Shown here in pieces: positions 28,814 through 38,114 of a stretch of 46,301 nt of DNA. Under the pieces are notes generated by a model. It had not been told where the DNA came from, did not search any database, and was given only the letters and a program-made list of their open reading frames with translations. The stretch spans positions 1-46,301 of the forward strand of contig CANBYM010000009.1 in NCBI GenBank assembly GCA_947373605.1, read 5' to 3'. This DNA is from Comamonadaceae bacterium. Lineage in GTDB: Bacteria; Pseudomonadota; Gammaproteobacteria; Burkholderiales; Burkholderiaceae_C. The position numbers and the translations under genes are program-made. How positions within the stretch are numbered: the stretch's first letter is position 1; each line of letters starts with the position of its first letter.

Positions 28814-28826
28814 AGGGATACGTGAG

Positions 28827-29402
28827 TTAGTACGGCTTGAAGTAATCAAACGGCTCCATGCATTGCAGGCAGCGGTACAGTGCCTTGCAAGCGGTGGATC
28901 CGAAGTGGGAAATTTCGGTGGTGTTGGCAGAGCCGCATTGCGGGCAGTCCACGGTGTCGTGCACTGTCAGTCCGGACATTGTTGACCGGCGCGGCGCGAA
29001 GCGCACCACCTGTGCACCTCCTTGTGCACTGCCACTTGCAGTACAGGCGTTGCGCGCCGGCGGTGCAATACCATAGGCGCGCAGTTTTTCGTGGGCCTCC
29101 ACTGACATCCAGTCAGTGGTCCAGGCCGGTGCGAGTTGTATAACCACGGTTGCGGCAATGCCCACACTCTTGAGTGCATTGGCTACGTCGTCTTCCATCT
29201 GGCCCATGGCAGGACAGCCGCTATAGGTCGGTGTAATCACGACTTCCAACCCCCGTGCACCCTCGCGGACCTCACGCAGAATGCCCATCTCGCGCAGATT
29301 CACCGCCGGGATTTCCGGGTCGGTCACGGCCTCCAGCAAAGCCCAAATATCGGGTTGCTGTTGATGCGGCAATGGCGGCTGAATTTGCGCGGTCATGCTC
29401 AT
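28827..29402 (-). CDS. paaD: PaaD: epoxidase complex maturation protein
   Basis: The 191-residue protein has an N-terminal MIP18/DUF59 domain (TDPEIPAVNLREMGILREV, PTYSGCPAMGQME), typical of proteins acting in iron-sulfur or metal centre assembly, and a C-terminal zinc-ribbon-like part (CPQCGS, CLQCMEPFDYF). PaaD is needed for an active phenylacetyl-CoA epoxidase but is not part of the catalytic core. Its start (ATG 29402, or ATG 29396 two codons later) lies 5 bases after the paaC stop. It is slightly longer than the E. coli protein because of the linker between the two domains. Confidence 0.95.
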   Translation of the reverse strand: MSMTAQIQPPLPHQQQPDIWALLEAVTDPEIPAVNLREMGILREVREGARGLEVVITPTYSGCPAMGQMEDDVANALKSVGIAATVVIQLAPAWTTDWMSVEAHEKLRAYGIAPPARNACTASGSAQGGAQVVRFAPRRSTMSGLTVHDTVDCPQCGSANTTEISHFGSTACKALYRCLQCMEPFDYFKPY

Positions 29403-29407
29403 GCCGA

Positions 29408-30193
29408 TTACCAGACGGCCTCAGGGTGCGCGCGCGCCAGGCTTTGCATTTCTGCCAGCACAAAGCCCAGGTGCTCGGAATGCACGCCCAGCTTGCCGGT
29501 GGTGAAAAAGCCTGCGCTGCTTGAGCGCTTAAGGGTTGCGGCTTGCAGAGTATCGCTAACCAAAGCGTCCCACTCGGCTTTGAACGCGCTGGCATCGACG
29601 CCCAGACCGGACTGCACTGCTGCCGACTCCATGGCGCTTGGCGTCCAGAACTCTTGCGTGAAGGGCATCAAGTAATCAAACGCGGCCTGAATGCGTGCGT
29701 GCGAATCGTCGGTGCCATCGCCCATGCGCAACACCCAGTCGTGCGCATGGCGCAGGTGGTACTGCACTTCTTTGAGCGACTTGGCAGCGATGGCAGCCAA
29801 TTGCGCATCGGTAGACGCCTGCAGCGCGGACCAGACCTGCTCCATGAGCGCGCTGTATAAAAAGTTGCGCGCAATAGTTACCGCATAGTCTCTGTCGCCG
29901 CGTGCGGTGGGCAATATGGCGGTGCTGTGCGGCAGCTCTAGAAGTGTGTAGTTTTTAAACTCAGGCACATCGCGGAAATAGGCCAGCAGGTCTTCGCTGC
30001 TCTTGCCGTCTTTGCGCAACACTGCCACATGCTGGTACAGCATGCGGGCCTGACCGATCAGGTCCAGACTATTGTTGGCCAGTGCAAGGTCTTCTTCCAG
30101 AATGGGTCCGTGGCCACACCACTCGGCATTGCGTTGCCCGAGGATCAGTGCGTTGTCGGCTAAAAGAAGCAGGTAGTCGTGGTTGGCAGCCAT
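29408..30193 (-). CDS. paaC: PaaC: epoxidase structural subunit
   Basis: The 261-residue helical protein is the ferritin-like partner of PaaA in the phenylacetyl-CoA 1,2-epoxidase. Typical stretches are LLLLADNALILGQRNAEWC, LANNSLDLIGQARMLYQ, LPHSTAILPTARGDRDYAVT and LRHAHDWVLRMGDGT. PaaC forms the heterodimer core with PaaA but does not carry the working di-iron site. Its ATG shares one base with the paaB stop (TAATG), which implies translational coupling. Confidence 0.96.
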   Translation of the reverse strand: MAANHDYLLLLADNALILGQRNAEWCGHGPILEEDLALANNSLDLIGQARMLYQHVAVLRKDGKSSEDLLAYFRDVPEFKNYTLLELPHSTAILPTARGDRDYAVTIARNFLYSALMEQVWSALQASTDAQLAAIAAKSLKEVQYHLRHAHDWVLRMGDGTDDSHARIQAAFDYLMPFTQEFWTPSAMESAAVQSGLGVDASAFKAEWDALVSDTLQAATLKRSSSAGFFTTGKLGVHSEHLGFVLAEMQSLARAHPEAVW

Positions 30194-30489
30194 TACATGT
30201 GCCCCACTTCGTCGGGGATCTCATAAAACGTGGGGTGGCGGTAAATTTTGTCGGCTGCTGGTTCAAACATCGCGTCCTTGTCTTCCGGCGCGCTGGCTGT
30301 GATGAGCTTGGAGGGCACCACCCAGATGCTCACGCCTTCCTGGCGACGGGTGTACACATCGCGGGCCATTTGCAGGGCGTGCTGCGCGTCGGACGCATGC
30401 AGGCTGCCACAGTGCTTGTGTTCCAGTCCTTGCTTGCTGCGAACGAATACTTCCCAGAGGGGCCAGTCTTTCAGTGCAGGGGTACTCAT
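30193..30489 (-). CDS. paaB: PaaB: epoxidase small subunit
   Basis: The 98-residue protein matches PaaB in size (about 95) and sequence: [39 protein letters not shown] and SIWVV. It bridges PaaAC heterodimers in the complex. The ATG at 30489 overlaps the paaA stop in ATGA and has AAAGGAAGCAGC before it; the frame extends upstream into paaA but that part is not used. Confidence 0.95.
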   Translation of the reverse strand: MSTPALKDWPLWEVFVRSKQGLEHKHCGSLHASDAQHALQMARDVYTRRQEGVSIWVVPSKLITASAPEDKDAMFEPAADKIYRHPTFYEIPDEVGHM

Positions 30490-31499
30490 GCTGCTTCCTT
30501 TTGCTTTTGGGGTTGGTGCTTTTGGGCGTAGGCCAGCGCGGCATCGCGCACCCATTGGCCGTCGTTGTGCGCTTTGACCCGGGTAGCCAGGCGCTCTTTG
30601 TTACAAGGGCCGTTACCGTTGACGGTGCTCCAGAACTCGTCCCAGTCGATCTGGCCGTAGTCGTTGTGCTGGCGCTCTTCGTTCCACTTCAGGTCAGGGT
30701 CGGGCAGTGTCACGCCCAGCACTTTGGCCTGCGGCACGGTGGCGTCAATAAACTTCTGGCGCAGGTCGTCATTGCTGATGCGCTTGATGCCCCAGCGCAT
30801 GGCCTGCTCGCTGTGCGGGCTATTGGTGTCGGGCGGCCCGAACATGGCCAGGCACTTCCACCAGAAGCGGTTGACTGCGTCCTGCACCATGGCCTTTTGT
30901 TCGGCCGTGCCTTGCATCATCACCAACAAGGCTTCATAGCCCTGGCGTTGGTGGAAAGATTCTTCTTTGCAGACGCGGATCATGGCGCGTGCATACGGGC
31001 CGTAAGAGCAGCGGCACAGCGGGATCTGGTTCATGATGGCCGCGCCATCGACCAGCCAGCCGATCACACCTACATCTGCCCAGTTGAGCGTGGGGTAGTT
31101 AAAGATCGAGCTGTACTTGGCCTTGCCACTGTGCAGGTCGGCCAGCATCTGGTCGCGCCCCTGGCCCAGGGTTTCGGCGGCGCTGTATAGGTACAAGCCG
31201 TGTCCGCCTTCGTCCTGCACCTTGGCAATCAGAATGGCCTTGCGCTTCAAGCTGGGCGCGCGGCTGATCCAGTTGCCCTCGGGCAGCATACCGACGATTT
31301 CGCTGTGGGCGTGCTGGCTGATCTGGCGAACCAATGTCTTGCGATAGGCCTCGGGCATCCAGTCCTGTGGCTCAATCTTGCCGTCTGCATCAATGCGAAC
31401 ATCAAAGCGCTTTTGCGCCTCAGCATTTTCAAGCGCCACTGGCTTAGGAGCGGACTTCTGGCCCAGCGTTTCCTGCACATTAAAAGATTGGGTGTACAT
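30486..31499 (-). CDS. paaA: PaaA: epoxidase catalytic di-iron subunit
   Basis: The 337-residue protein is the oxygenase subunit that epoxidises the ring of phenylacetyl-CoA. It keeps the carboxylate-bridged di-iron ligand motifs of the family, including [13 protein letters not shown] and [13 protein letters not shown], and the substrate-region signature [14 protein letters not shown]. The ATG at 31499 has AAGGAG nine bases upstream; a GTG two codons earlier is possible. It is the first of five overlapping or nearly touching genes, paaABCDE. Confidence 0.97.
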   Translation of the reverse strand: MYTQSFNVQETLGQKSAPKPVALENAEAQKRFDVRIDADGKIEPQDWMPEAYRKTLVRQISQHAHSEIVGMLPEGNWISRAPSLKRKAILIAKVQDEGGHGLYLYSAAETLGQGRDQMLADLHSGKAKYSSIFNYPTLNWADVGVIGWLVDGAAIMNQIPLCRCSYGPYARAMIRVCKEESFHQRQGYEALLVMMQGTAEQKAMVQDAVNRFWWKCLAMFGPPDTNSPHSEQAMRWGIKRISNDDLRQKFIDATVPQAKVLGVTLPDPDLKWNEERQHNDYGQIDWDEFWSTVNGNGPCNKERLATRVKAHNDGQWVRDAALAYAQKHQPQKQKEAA

Positions 31500-31569
31500 C
31501 TGCACGCACTCCTTGGGTTGTTATTGGGTTAGGCTTGGATCGAGCCGGGGCGCCGCATATCAAACATAG

Positions 31570-32715
31570 TTACTTCGACATCACCCAGTCGCCGTTCTTG
31601 ATTTCAAACATGCGAAAGGCCGACAGGTCCAGACCCATGTGATCGGTGGCCGACATGTTGAACACGCCGCCGGTGCCGACAAAGCCTTTGGTGGCTTCGA
31701 TGGCGTCGCGCACTTTGGCTTTGTCAGTCGAACCGGCACGCTTGATGGCATCCACAGCGAGCGCTAAGCCGTCGTAGGCGTAGCCACCGAAAGCGGACAC
31801 ATCCGTCTTGTACTTGGCCATGAAGGCCTTGGCGTAGCCTTCCGCCACGGGGCGCTGCGGGTCATTGGCAGCCAGTTTGTCCGGTGCCAGCAAAGCCGAT
31901 GTCGGCAGGCGCACACCCTCGGACGCGGGGCCTGCGAGCTTGATGAAGTCGTCCGACGCTACGCCGTGCGCGTGGTACAGCGGCAGCGTAATGCCGAGTT
32001 GTTTGTAACCCTTGGTCACCAATGCGGGACCCTGCCCCAGACCAAAGACGAACACTGCTTCTACGCCGGCAGTGTTGCGGATTTTGGTGAGCTGCGGGCC
32101 CATGTCGGTGTCTTTGGGTCCGTAGGTTTCATTGGCTACCAGCGTGATGCCGTATTTAGTGGCGACACCTTCAGTTTCCTTGCGGCCGCTTTGTCCGAAA
32201 CCACTGGTTTCCGACAGCAGGGCCACCTTGGTGATGCCGCGCTTCTTCATGTCGTCAAACACTTTTTCGGCGGCCATACGGTCGGTGTGCGGGGTCTTGA
32301 AAACAAACTTCTTGACCGGCTCAATTACAACCACAGCACCGGCCAGCGAGATGAACGGAATACCGGCCTTTTCGACCAGCGGCACCATGGACATGGTGGC
32401 GCCGGTGGTGGTACCACCTACGAGGATGTCAACCTTGTCGTCATCAATTAGGCGCTTGCCAAAGCCATTGGCCTTGCTGGCGTCGCTGCCATCGTCGTAA
32501 TGCACCAGCTCCAGCGGACGGCCCAGCACTCCGCCTTTTTTGTTGATGTCTTCCACCATCATTTGCAGGGTCTTGAGTTCGGGGTCACCGAGGTAACCGG
32601 CGGGGCCGGTGATCGAGAGCACCGAGCCGATCCTGATCGGGTCGGCAGCAAACGTCGTACCCATCGACACCAGCAGTGCACCTGCCACAGCTAGTTTTTT
32701 GAAGTTTGAAATCAT
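31570..32715 (-). CDS. Liv-type ABC transporter substrate-binding protein
   Basis: The 381-residue protein has a signal peptide (LAVAGALLVSMGTTFA-ADP) and the periplasmic binding fold of branched-chain amino acid type binding proteins (IRIGSVLSITGPAGYLGDPELK, VDILVGGTTTGATMSMVPL, ALLSETSGFGQSG, VDAIKRAGSTDKAKVRDAIEATKGFVGTGG in pieces). AAGGAGACTCTCC precedes the ATG at 32715. It sits between paaJ and paaA and is separated from its permease genes livHMGF by four catabolic genes, yet in the same transcription unit. The likely ligand is phenylacetate or a related aromatic acid; this is inferred from context only. Confidence 0.93.
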   Translation of the reverse strand: MISNFKKLAVAGALLVSMGTTFAADPIRIGSVLSITGPAGYLGDPELKTLQMMVEDINKKGGVLGRPLELVHYDDGSDASKANGFGKRLIDDDKVDILVGGTTTGATMSMVPLVEKAGIPFISLAGAVVVIEPVKKFVFKTPHTDRMAAEKVFDDMKKRGITKVALLSETSGFGQSGRKETEGVATKYGITLVANETYGPKDTDMGPQLTKIRNTAGVEAVFVFGLGQGPALVTKGYKQLGITLPLYHAHGVASDDFIKLAGPASEGVRLPTSALLAPDKLAANDPQRPVAEGYAKAFMAKYKTDVSAFGGYAYDGLALAVDAIKRAGSTDKAKVRDAIEATKGFVGTGGVFNMSATDHMGLDLSAFRMFEIKNGDWVMSK

Positions 32716-32767
32716 GGAGAGTCTCCTTCTTGGTTTGTTGTAAATACAGTCAATCAATTGAGCTGAA

Positions 32768-33973
32768 TCAGACGCGTTCTATGACCAGCGCAATGCCCTG
32801 TCCCACACCGATGCACATGGTGCACAGCGCGTAGCGGCCATGGCGGCGGATCAGTTCATACATGGCGGTGGTAACCAGTCGCGCGCCGCTCATGCCAAGC
32901 GGGTGACCCAGTGCGATAGCACCGCCGTTTGGGTTGACGCGCGCATCGTCATCGGCCAGCCCCAGATCACGCATGACCGCCAGTCCTTGCGCGGCAAAGG
33001 CTTCGTTGAGTTCAATCACATCCATTTGCGCCAGCGTCAATCCGGTTTGCTGCAGCAGCTTTCGCACCGCAGGCGCGGGGCCTATGCCCATCACGCGCGG
33101 CGCCACTCCGGCGGTGGCCATACCGACCACACGGGCTTTGGGCGTGAGGCCAAAGCGGGCAGCCGCATCTTTGGACGCCAACAGCAAAGCACATGCGCCG
33201 TCGTTCACACCCGATGCGTTGCCCGCAGTCACCGACAAGTCGGGACCATTAACGCCCTTGAGTTTGGCCAGCATCTCCAGCGTGGTGTCAGGGCGGGGAT
33301 GTTCGTCGGTATCAAACACCACAGGGTCCCCTTTTTTGCGCGGCATGACCACCGGAACCAGCTCGTCGGCAAAGCGGCCTGCGGCATGGGCGGCGGCCCA
33401 TCGCTGCTGTGAGCGGATTGCAAAGGCGTCCTGATCGGCACGCGCAATTTTGAAGTCCGCTGCCACGTTGTCTGCGGTTTGCGGCATGGAGTCCACACCG
33501 TGCATGCTCTTCATGAGCGGATTGACAAAGCGCCAGCCTATGGTTGTGTCAAAAATCGCCGCGTTGCGCGAGAAGGCAGTGTCCGCCTTGCCCATCACAA
33601 ACGGGGCGCGAGACATGCTCTCCACGCCGCCCGCAATCATCAGTTGCGTCTCGCCCGATTTGATGGAGCGTGCAGCCATGCCGACGGCGTCCATACCGGA
33701 GCCGCAAAGGCGGTTGAGCGTGGTGCCCGGCACGTCGATGGGCAACCCGGCCAAGAGGCTCGACATGCGTGCCACATTGCGGTTGTCTTCACCGGCTTGG
33801 TTGGCGCAGCCATACAAAACATCGTCTACAGCAGCCCAGTCCACACCGACGTTGCGTTGCATCAGCGCTTTGATCGGCAAAGCGCCCAGATCATCGGGGC
33901 GCATGCCACTTAGGGCACCGCCATAGCGGCCTATGGGGGTACGGATGGCGTCACAAATAAAAGCTTCGGTCAT
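32768..33973 (-). CDS. paaJ: PaaJ: 3-oxoadipyl-CoA / 3-oxo-5,6-dehydrosuberyl-CoA thiolase
   Basis: The 401-residue protein is a degradative thiolase. It has the nucleophile Cys90 in LNRLCGSGMDAV, GGVESMSRAPFVMGKA, the His of NGGAIALGHPLGMSG and the second Cys near the C-terminus in CTMCIGVGQG. The sequence follows PaaJ/PcaF closely. It acts twice in the pathway, releasing acetyl-CoA at each step and finally succinyl-CoA. AAAAGGAAAACCC precedes the ATG. It lies 12 bases after paaK. A role shared with the beta-ketoadipate pathway (PcaF) cannot be excluded, but the operon favours PaaJ. Confidence 0.95.
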   Translation of the reverse strand: MTEAFICDAIRTPIGRYGGALSGMRPDDLGALPIKALMQRNVGVDWAAVDDVLYGCANQAGEDNRNVARMSSLLAGLPIDVPGTTLNRLCGSGMDAVGMAARSIKSGETQLMIAGGVESMSRAPFVMGKADTAFSRNAAIFDTTIGWRFVNPLMKSMHGVDSMPQTADNVAADFKIARADQDAFAIRSQQRWAAAHAAGRFADELVPVVMPRKKGDPVVFDTDEHPRPDTTLEMLAKLKGVNGPDLSVTAGNASGVNDGACALLLASKDAAARFGLTPKARVVGMATAGVAPRVMGIGPAPAVRKLLQQTGLTLAQMDVIELNEAFAAQGLAVMRDLGLADDDARVNPNGGAIALGHPLGMSGARLVTTAMYELIRRHGRYALCTMCIGVGQGIALVIERV

Positions 33974-33985
33974 GGGTTTTCCTTT

Positions 33986-35311
33986 TCAGTTTTGTTTTGG
34001 GCGTTCATCAATCACGCGCTTGGCTTTGCCAACCAGCGTACGGGGAATGCCTTCGAAATGCAGCACAGTGACGTGCGTGGATACGCCCACAATGGTTTTG
34101 ATGTGGTGTTGTAGTTCTTTGGCAATTTCGCTGCTGACACCGGCACTCAATCCGGCAGAGAGCTCGCGCTGTATTTCGCAGCGCACTTCCAAGTTATCCA
34201 TATGGCCGTCGCGGGTGAGCACCAGCTGGTAGTTGCCGGAGAGGCGCTTGTCGCGCAGGATCTGCTCTTCAATCTGTGTGGGGAAGACGTTGACGCCGCG
34301 CACGATCAGCATGTCGTCGGAGCGCCCGGTGATCTTGCCCATGCGGCGAAACGCGCGCGAGGTGGGCGGCAGTAATCGCGTCAGGTCACGCGTGCGGTAG
34401 CGGATGACCGGGAAGGCCTGCTTCGTGAGCGAAGTGAACACCAGTTCGCCGTCATCGCCGTCGGCTACTACTTCGCCGGTTTCGGGGTTGATGACCTCGG
34501 GGTAGAAATGGTCTTCCCAGATGACAGGGCCGTCTTTGGATTCAATGCATTCACACGCCACGCCGGGGCCCATCACTTCGGTCAGGCCGTAAATGTCAAT
34601 GGCGTCGACGCCAAGCTTGCGCTCAATCTCCGCGCGCATACCCTCGCCCCAGGGCTCGGCACCGAAGATGCCGACTTTGAGCGATATGTCTTCGGGCTTG
34701 ACGCCGAGACGTTCAAACTCTTCGGCAATAACCAGTGAATACGAAGGCGTCACCATGATGATTTGCGGCTGGAAGTCCAGAATCTGCGCCACCTGTTTTT
34801 CGGTCTGGCCGCCCGACATGGGCACCACAGTGCAGCCCAGCCGCTCAGCCCCCGCATGGGCACCCAGGCCGCCGGTGAACATGCCGTAGCCGTAGGCGTT
34901 GTGAACCATGTCGCCCTTACGGCCGCCGGCGGCACGAATGGAGCGCGCCATCAAGTTCGCCCAGTTGTCCAGGTCCTGCACGGTGTAGCCCACCACAATC
35001 GATTTTCCAGTGGTGCCGCTCGATGCGTGCAGCCGCAGCACCTGCTCGCGTGGCACGGCAAACAGCCCGAAAGGGTAGTTATCGCGCAGCGCAATCTTGG
35101 TCATGAACGGAAACTTGGCCAGGTCGGCCAGCGTCTTGAGGTCGTCCGGATGCACGCCTTTTTCATCAAAGGATTTTTTGTGAAACGGCACGTTGTCATA
35201 TGCGTGACGCAGCGACCACTTCAGGCGCTCCAGTTGCAAGGCAGTAATCTCGTCGCGGCTGGCGGTCTCAATGGATTCAAGCTCACCGGCTTGGGGATGT
35301 CTGGCAGTCAT
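33986..35311 (-). CDS. paaK: PaaK: phenylacetate-CoA ligase
   Basis: The 441-residue AMP-forming ligase activates phenylacetate to phenylacetyl-CoA, the entry step. It shows the phosphate-binding loop SSGTTGKSIVVG (97-108), AYGYGMFTGGLG, IFGAEPWGEGMR, DIYGLTEVMGPGVA and the C-terminal hinge region GRSDDMLIVRGVNVFPTQIE, all typical of PaaK. AGGAGACGCC lies before the ATG, which overlaps the paaI stop in ATGA. Length and motifs match the family (E. coli 437). Confidence 0.97.
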   Translation of the reverse strand: MTARHPQAGELESIETASRDEITALQLERLKWSLRHAYDNVPFHKKSFDEKGVHPDDLKTLADLAKFPFMTKIALRDNYPFGLFAVPREQVLRLHASSGTTGKSIVVGYTVQDLDNWANLMARSIRAAGGRKGDMVHNAYGYGMFTGGLGAHAGAERLGCTVVPMSGGQTEKQVAQILDFQPQIIMVTPSYSLVIAEEFERLGVKPEDISLKVGIFGAEPWGEGMRAEIERKLGVDAIDIYGLTEVMGPGVACECIESKDGPVIWEDHFYPEVINPETGEVVADGDDGELVFTSLTKQAFPVIRYRTRDLTRLLPPTSRAFRRMGKITGRSDDMLIVRGVNVFPTQIEEQILRDKRLSGNYQLVLTRDGHMDNLEVRCEIQRELSAGLSAGVSSEIAKELQHHIKTIVGVSTHVTVLHFEGIPRTLVGKAKRVIDERPKQN

Positions 35312-35787
35312 GGCGTCTCCTGCGGGGATATGTTTTTATGAATTTCAATGACTTCACCTTTGATGCGCGCGGACTTGCCGCGAAATAGCGCAACGGTCTT
35401 GCCGGCACTGGTGCTGACCGTGACGTCATACACACCACTGCGTCCGCCCAGCGCGCGCTCTGTGGCCTCGGCCGTCAGCGTGTCGCCCAGATGGGCGGGA
35501 GCCAGAAAGTCGATGCTGCAGGCTGACGCTACTGTGTTGAAGTTGTAGCTGTTGCAGGCGTAGGCAAAGGCGGTGTCCGCTAACGTAAATAGCATTCCAC
35601 CGTGGCAGATGGCGTGTCCGTTGACCATGTCTTGACGCACTTGCATGGTCAGGCGCGCGGTACCGGGCCGGACTTCGGCAAGCACCATGTCCAGGCCTTG
35701 CGCTACATGGTCACGCGACCACATGGCTTTGGCCGCGTCCTGCGCCAGTTGCAAGGCGTCGGCGGAATGAGAAGTGGCCAAAATCAT
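35308..35787 (-). CDS. paaI: PaaI: hotdog-fold acyl-CoA thioesterase
   Basis: The 159-residue protein has the hotdog thioesterase core with HGGMLFTLADTAFA (HGG at 62-64, catalytic-type Asp71) and SIDFLAPAHLGDTLTAEA. PaaI hydrolyses dead-end CoA esters of phenylacetate intermediates to free CoA. The ATG at 35787 lies 4 bases after the paaG stop, with GGAGATTGACGCG in front; the frame continues upstream through paaG but that part is not used. Confidence 0.94.
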   Translation of the reverse strand: MILATSHSADALQLAQDAAKAMWSRDHVAQGLDMVLAEVRPGTARLTMQVRQDMVNGHAICHGGMLFTLADTAFAYACNSYNFNTVASACSIDFLAPAHLGDTLTAEATERALGGRSGVYDVTVSTSAGKTVALFRGKSARIKGEVIEIHKNISPQETP

Positions 35788-35791
35788 CGCG

Positions 35792-36583
35792 TCAATCTCC
35801 GGTGAAGTGCGGAGGACGCTTTTCCATAAAGGCAGCCACCCCTTCAGCGTAATCGTGGCTCCAACCCAGTTCGCGCATGAAACCAGCTTCCATAGAAAGC
35901 TGCTGCTCCAGCGTGTGGTTTGGTGCGGCATGCATGGCCTGGCGCGTACGCACCAGCGCTTTGGTGGGCATGCCTGCGAGTTGTTTAGCCAGGGCATCCA
36001 CCGTTGCGGCCAGTGCATCGTCGTCCACCACCTGCCAGATCAATCCCCACTCGGCGGCCTTTTCTGCTGGCAATTTGTCGGCCAGCATGGCTAGCCCCAA
36101 GGCGCGTGCCATACCCACCCGTTGCGGCAAAAACCAGGTGGCGCCGGTATCCGGACTCAGGCCAATCTTGCTGAAGGCCTGCAGGAACGAAGCCGATTTA
36201 CCGGCGATTGCCAGGTCGCAAGCCAGCGCCAGACTGGCACCCGCGCCCGCCGCCACGCCGTTGACCATGGCCACCGTGGGAACCCGCAAGTTTTGCAAAC
36301 GCAAGACGAGCGGCTTGTAATACTTTTCCACTACATCGCCGATGTCCGGCGCGGTATCGCCCATCACCATCTCCGGGTCTGCCAGGTCTTGCCCCGCGCA
36401 GAAGCCCCGGCCTGCACCGTTGATCACCAACACGCGAATGCTTTTGTCGGACTGCACCTTAGCCAGCGCGTCGGCGACTTCGCCATGCATGGCTCCGGTA
36501 AAGCTGTTGAGCTTGTCAGGCCGGTTCAGCGTCAAACGGGCCACGCCCTGTGCGGCTGCGAAAAGTATGTTTTGGTAATTCAT
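35792..36583 (-). CDS. paaG: PaaG: epoxyphenylacetyl-CoA isomerase
   Basis: The 263-residue crotonase-family protein converts 1,2-epoxyphenylacetyl-CoA to oxepin-CoA and shifts double bonds later in the pathway. It shows the family features LTLNRPDKLNSF, GRGFCAGQDL (oxyanion hole), GVAAGAGASLALACDLAIA and SKIGLSPDTGATWFLPQRVG. AAGGCAAGACT precedes the ATG at 36583. E. coli PaaG has 262 residues. PaaF-type hydratase activity is less likely given the GQDL and SPDTG motifs. Confidence 0.94.
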   Translation of the reverse strand: MNYQNILFAAAQGVARLTLNRPDKLNSFTGAMHGEVADALAKVQSDKSIRVLVINGAGRGFCAGQDLADPEMVMGDTAPDIGDVVEKYYKPLVLRLQNLRVPTVAMVNGVAAGAGASLALACDLAIAGKSASFLQAFSKIGLSPDTGATWFLPQRVGMARALGLAMLADKLPAEKAAEWGLIWQVVDDDALAATVDALAKQLAGMPTKALVRTRQAMHAAPNHTLEQQLSMEAGFMRELGWSHDYAEGVAAFMEKRPPHFTGD

Positions 36584-36610
36584 AGTCTTGCCTTAGAAAG
36601 CTTGTGAGCG

Positions 36611-37354
36611 CTACATCCCAAGATACGCAGCGCGCACCTGTTCGTTGTGGATGAGTTCATCGCCTGTTCCGGTGAGCGTGAACGCGCCTGTCTCCAACAC
36701 ATAGCCACGGTCGGCCAGGGCCAGCGCAGCAATGGCGTTTTGCTCCACCAGCAGAATCGTCATGCCTTGCGCCTTGAGTGTTTTGATTACTTTAAAAACT
36801 TCTTCCACCAGAAGTGGCGCAAGACCCATCGACGGTTCGTCCAGCAACAGGAGTCGGGGACGGCCCATCAGCGCGCGGCCGATCGCCAGCATTTGTTGCT
36901 GTCCGCCGGACAAGGTGCCTGCGGGCAAGGCGCGCTTTTCTTTCAGGATGGGAAACATCGTGAAAATCTTTTCCATGTCAGCCGCAAGCTGTTGCTTGGG
37001 CTGCGTATAGGCGCCCAGGCACAGGTTGTCTTCAATCGACAAGGGACCGAAGACTTGGCGGCCTTCCGGACTTTGGCAAATACCGCGGCGCATGCGCTTG
37101 TCGGAGCGCAGGCTGCTGATGTCTTCGCCATCAAAAAATATGCTGCCTGCGCTGATGGATTGCACACCGGACACTGCGCGCAGGAACGTGGTTTTGCCGG
37201 CACCATTGGCGCCCACCAGCGCGACCGTTTCACCGCGGCGCACTTCCATGTCTATGCCCTTGAGTGCCTTGATGCGGCCATAGCAACTCTCCAAACCTTG
37301 CACCTTTAGCAATGCGGGAGCGTCCGCTGAATGTATAGCATTGGCCGCGTTCAT
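36611..37354 (-). CDS. livF: LivF-type ABC transporter ATP-binding protein
   Basis: The 247-residue ATPase has Walker A GANGAGKTT (48-56), the signature LSGGQQQMLAIGRAL, Walker B LLLLDEPSMGL and the switch His region LLVEQN. It is one of two ATPases of a branched-chain amino acid type importer. Its ATG overlaps the livG stop in ATGA. Placement between livG and paaG, 27 bases before the latter, puts the transporter in the phenylacetate transcription unit. Confidence 0.94.
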   Translation of the reverse strand: MNAANAIHSADAPALLKVQGLESCYGRIKALKGIDMEVRRGETVALVGANGAGKTTFLRAVSGVQSISAGSIFFDGEDISSLRSDKRMRRGICQSPEGRQVFGPLSIEDNLCLGAYTQPKQQLAADMEKIFTMFPILKEKRALPAGTLSGGQQQMLAIGRALMGRPRLLLLDEPSMGLAPLLVEEVFKVIKTLKAQGMTILLVEQNAIAALALADRGYVLETGAFTLTGTGDELIHNEQVRAAYLGM

Positions 37355-38112
37355 GCGTGCGCCCCCAAGTAGGCGGCGATCACATCGGGGTTGCTGCGCA
37401 CCTCCGAGGCGTTACCCTCGGCAAGCTTGCGCCCATAGTCCAGCACCAGAATGCGGTCGGACAGGTTCATCACCATCTTCATGTCGTGCTCCACTAGCAC
37501 GACTGTCACGCCGGTTTCTGCGACCTTGCGAATGAGCGCGTCGACCTCCATCGTCTCCTTGGAATTCAGCCCCGCAGCAGGCTCGTCCAAAAACAGCAGG
37601 CGGGGCTTCATGGCCAATGCGCGCGCAATTTCAAGACGCTTCAAGGTACCGTACGACATGCTGTCTGCGCGCGCGGAAGTGTAGGCGTCCAAGCCGACGA
37701 AGCGCATGAGTTCCTGCGCCTCGGCACGCAAGGCGCGGTCACGCGACTGGATGGAGGGCCAGCGCAAGGCGGCCTTGAGCAAATTGCGATCCAGTTGCAA
37801 GTGCGCGCCCACCATGATGTTTTCCAATGCGCTCATGTTCATGCAGATTTGCAGGTTCTGAAACGTGCGCGCAACCCCTTGCCTGGCCAACACATCGGGC
37901 GATTTGCCCGCGATGGATTGACCATCGAGCAGGATGGAACCGGAGGTGGGCGTGTAGATGCCGGTAATCAAATTAAACAGCGTAGTCTTGCCAGCACCAT
38001 TAGGGCCGATGACCGCATACACGATGCCCGCATCAATGCTAAACGATACGTTTTGCACAGCCTTGACGCCGCCGAAGTGGATAGAGAGGTCTTGAACGTC
38101 GAGCAATGCCAT
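37351..38112 (-). CDS. livG: LivG-type ABC transporter ATP-binding protein
   Basis: The 253-residue ATPase has Walker A GPNGAGKTT, the LivG-style signature SYGTLKRLEIARAL, Walker B LLFLDEPAAGLN and VVLVEHDMKMV. The ATG at 38112 is two bases after the livM stop; the frame is open further upstream but overlaps livM. It pairs with LivF to energise the importer. Confidence 0.94.
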   Translation of the reverse strand: MALLDVQDLSIHFGGVKAVQNVSFSIDAGIVYAVIGPNGAGKTTLFNLITGIYTPTSGSILLDGQSIAGKSPDVLARQGVARTFQNLQICMNMSALENIMVGAHLQLDRNLLKAALRWPSIQSRDRALRAEAQELMRFVGLDAYTSARADSMSYGTLKRLEIARALAMKPRLLFLDEPAAGLNSKETMEVDALIRKVAETGVTVVLVEHDMKMVMNLSDRILVLDYGRKLAEGNASEVRSNPDVIAAYLGAHA

Positions 38113-38114
38113 GG

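Noticed and set aside
27704-28825. A 373-codon plus-strand frame
   Set aside because: It lies wholly antisense to paaE and the paaD end, is rich in His, Gln and Gly as expected from a reverse-frame shadow, and shows no domain.
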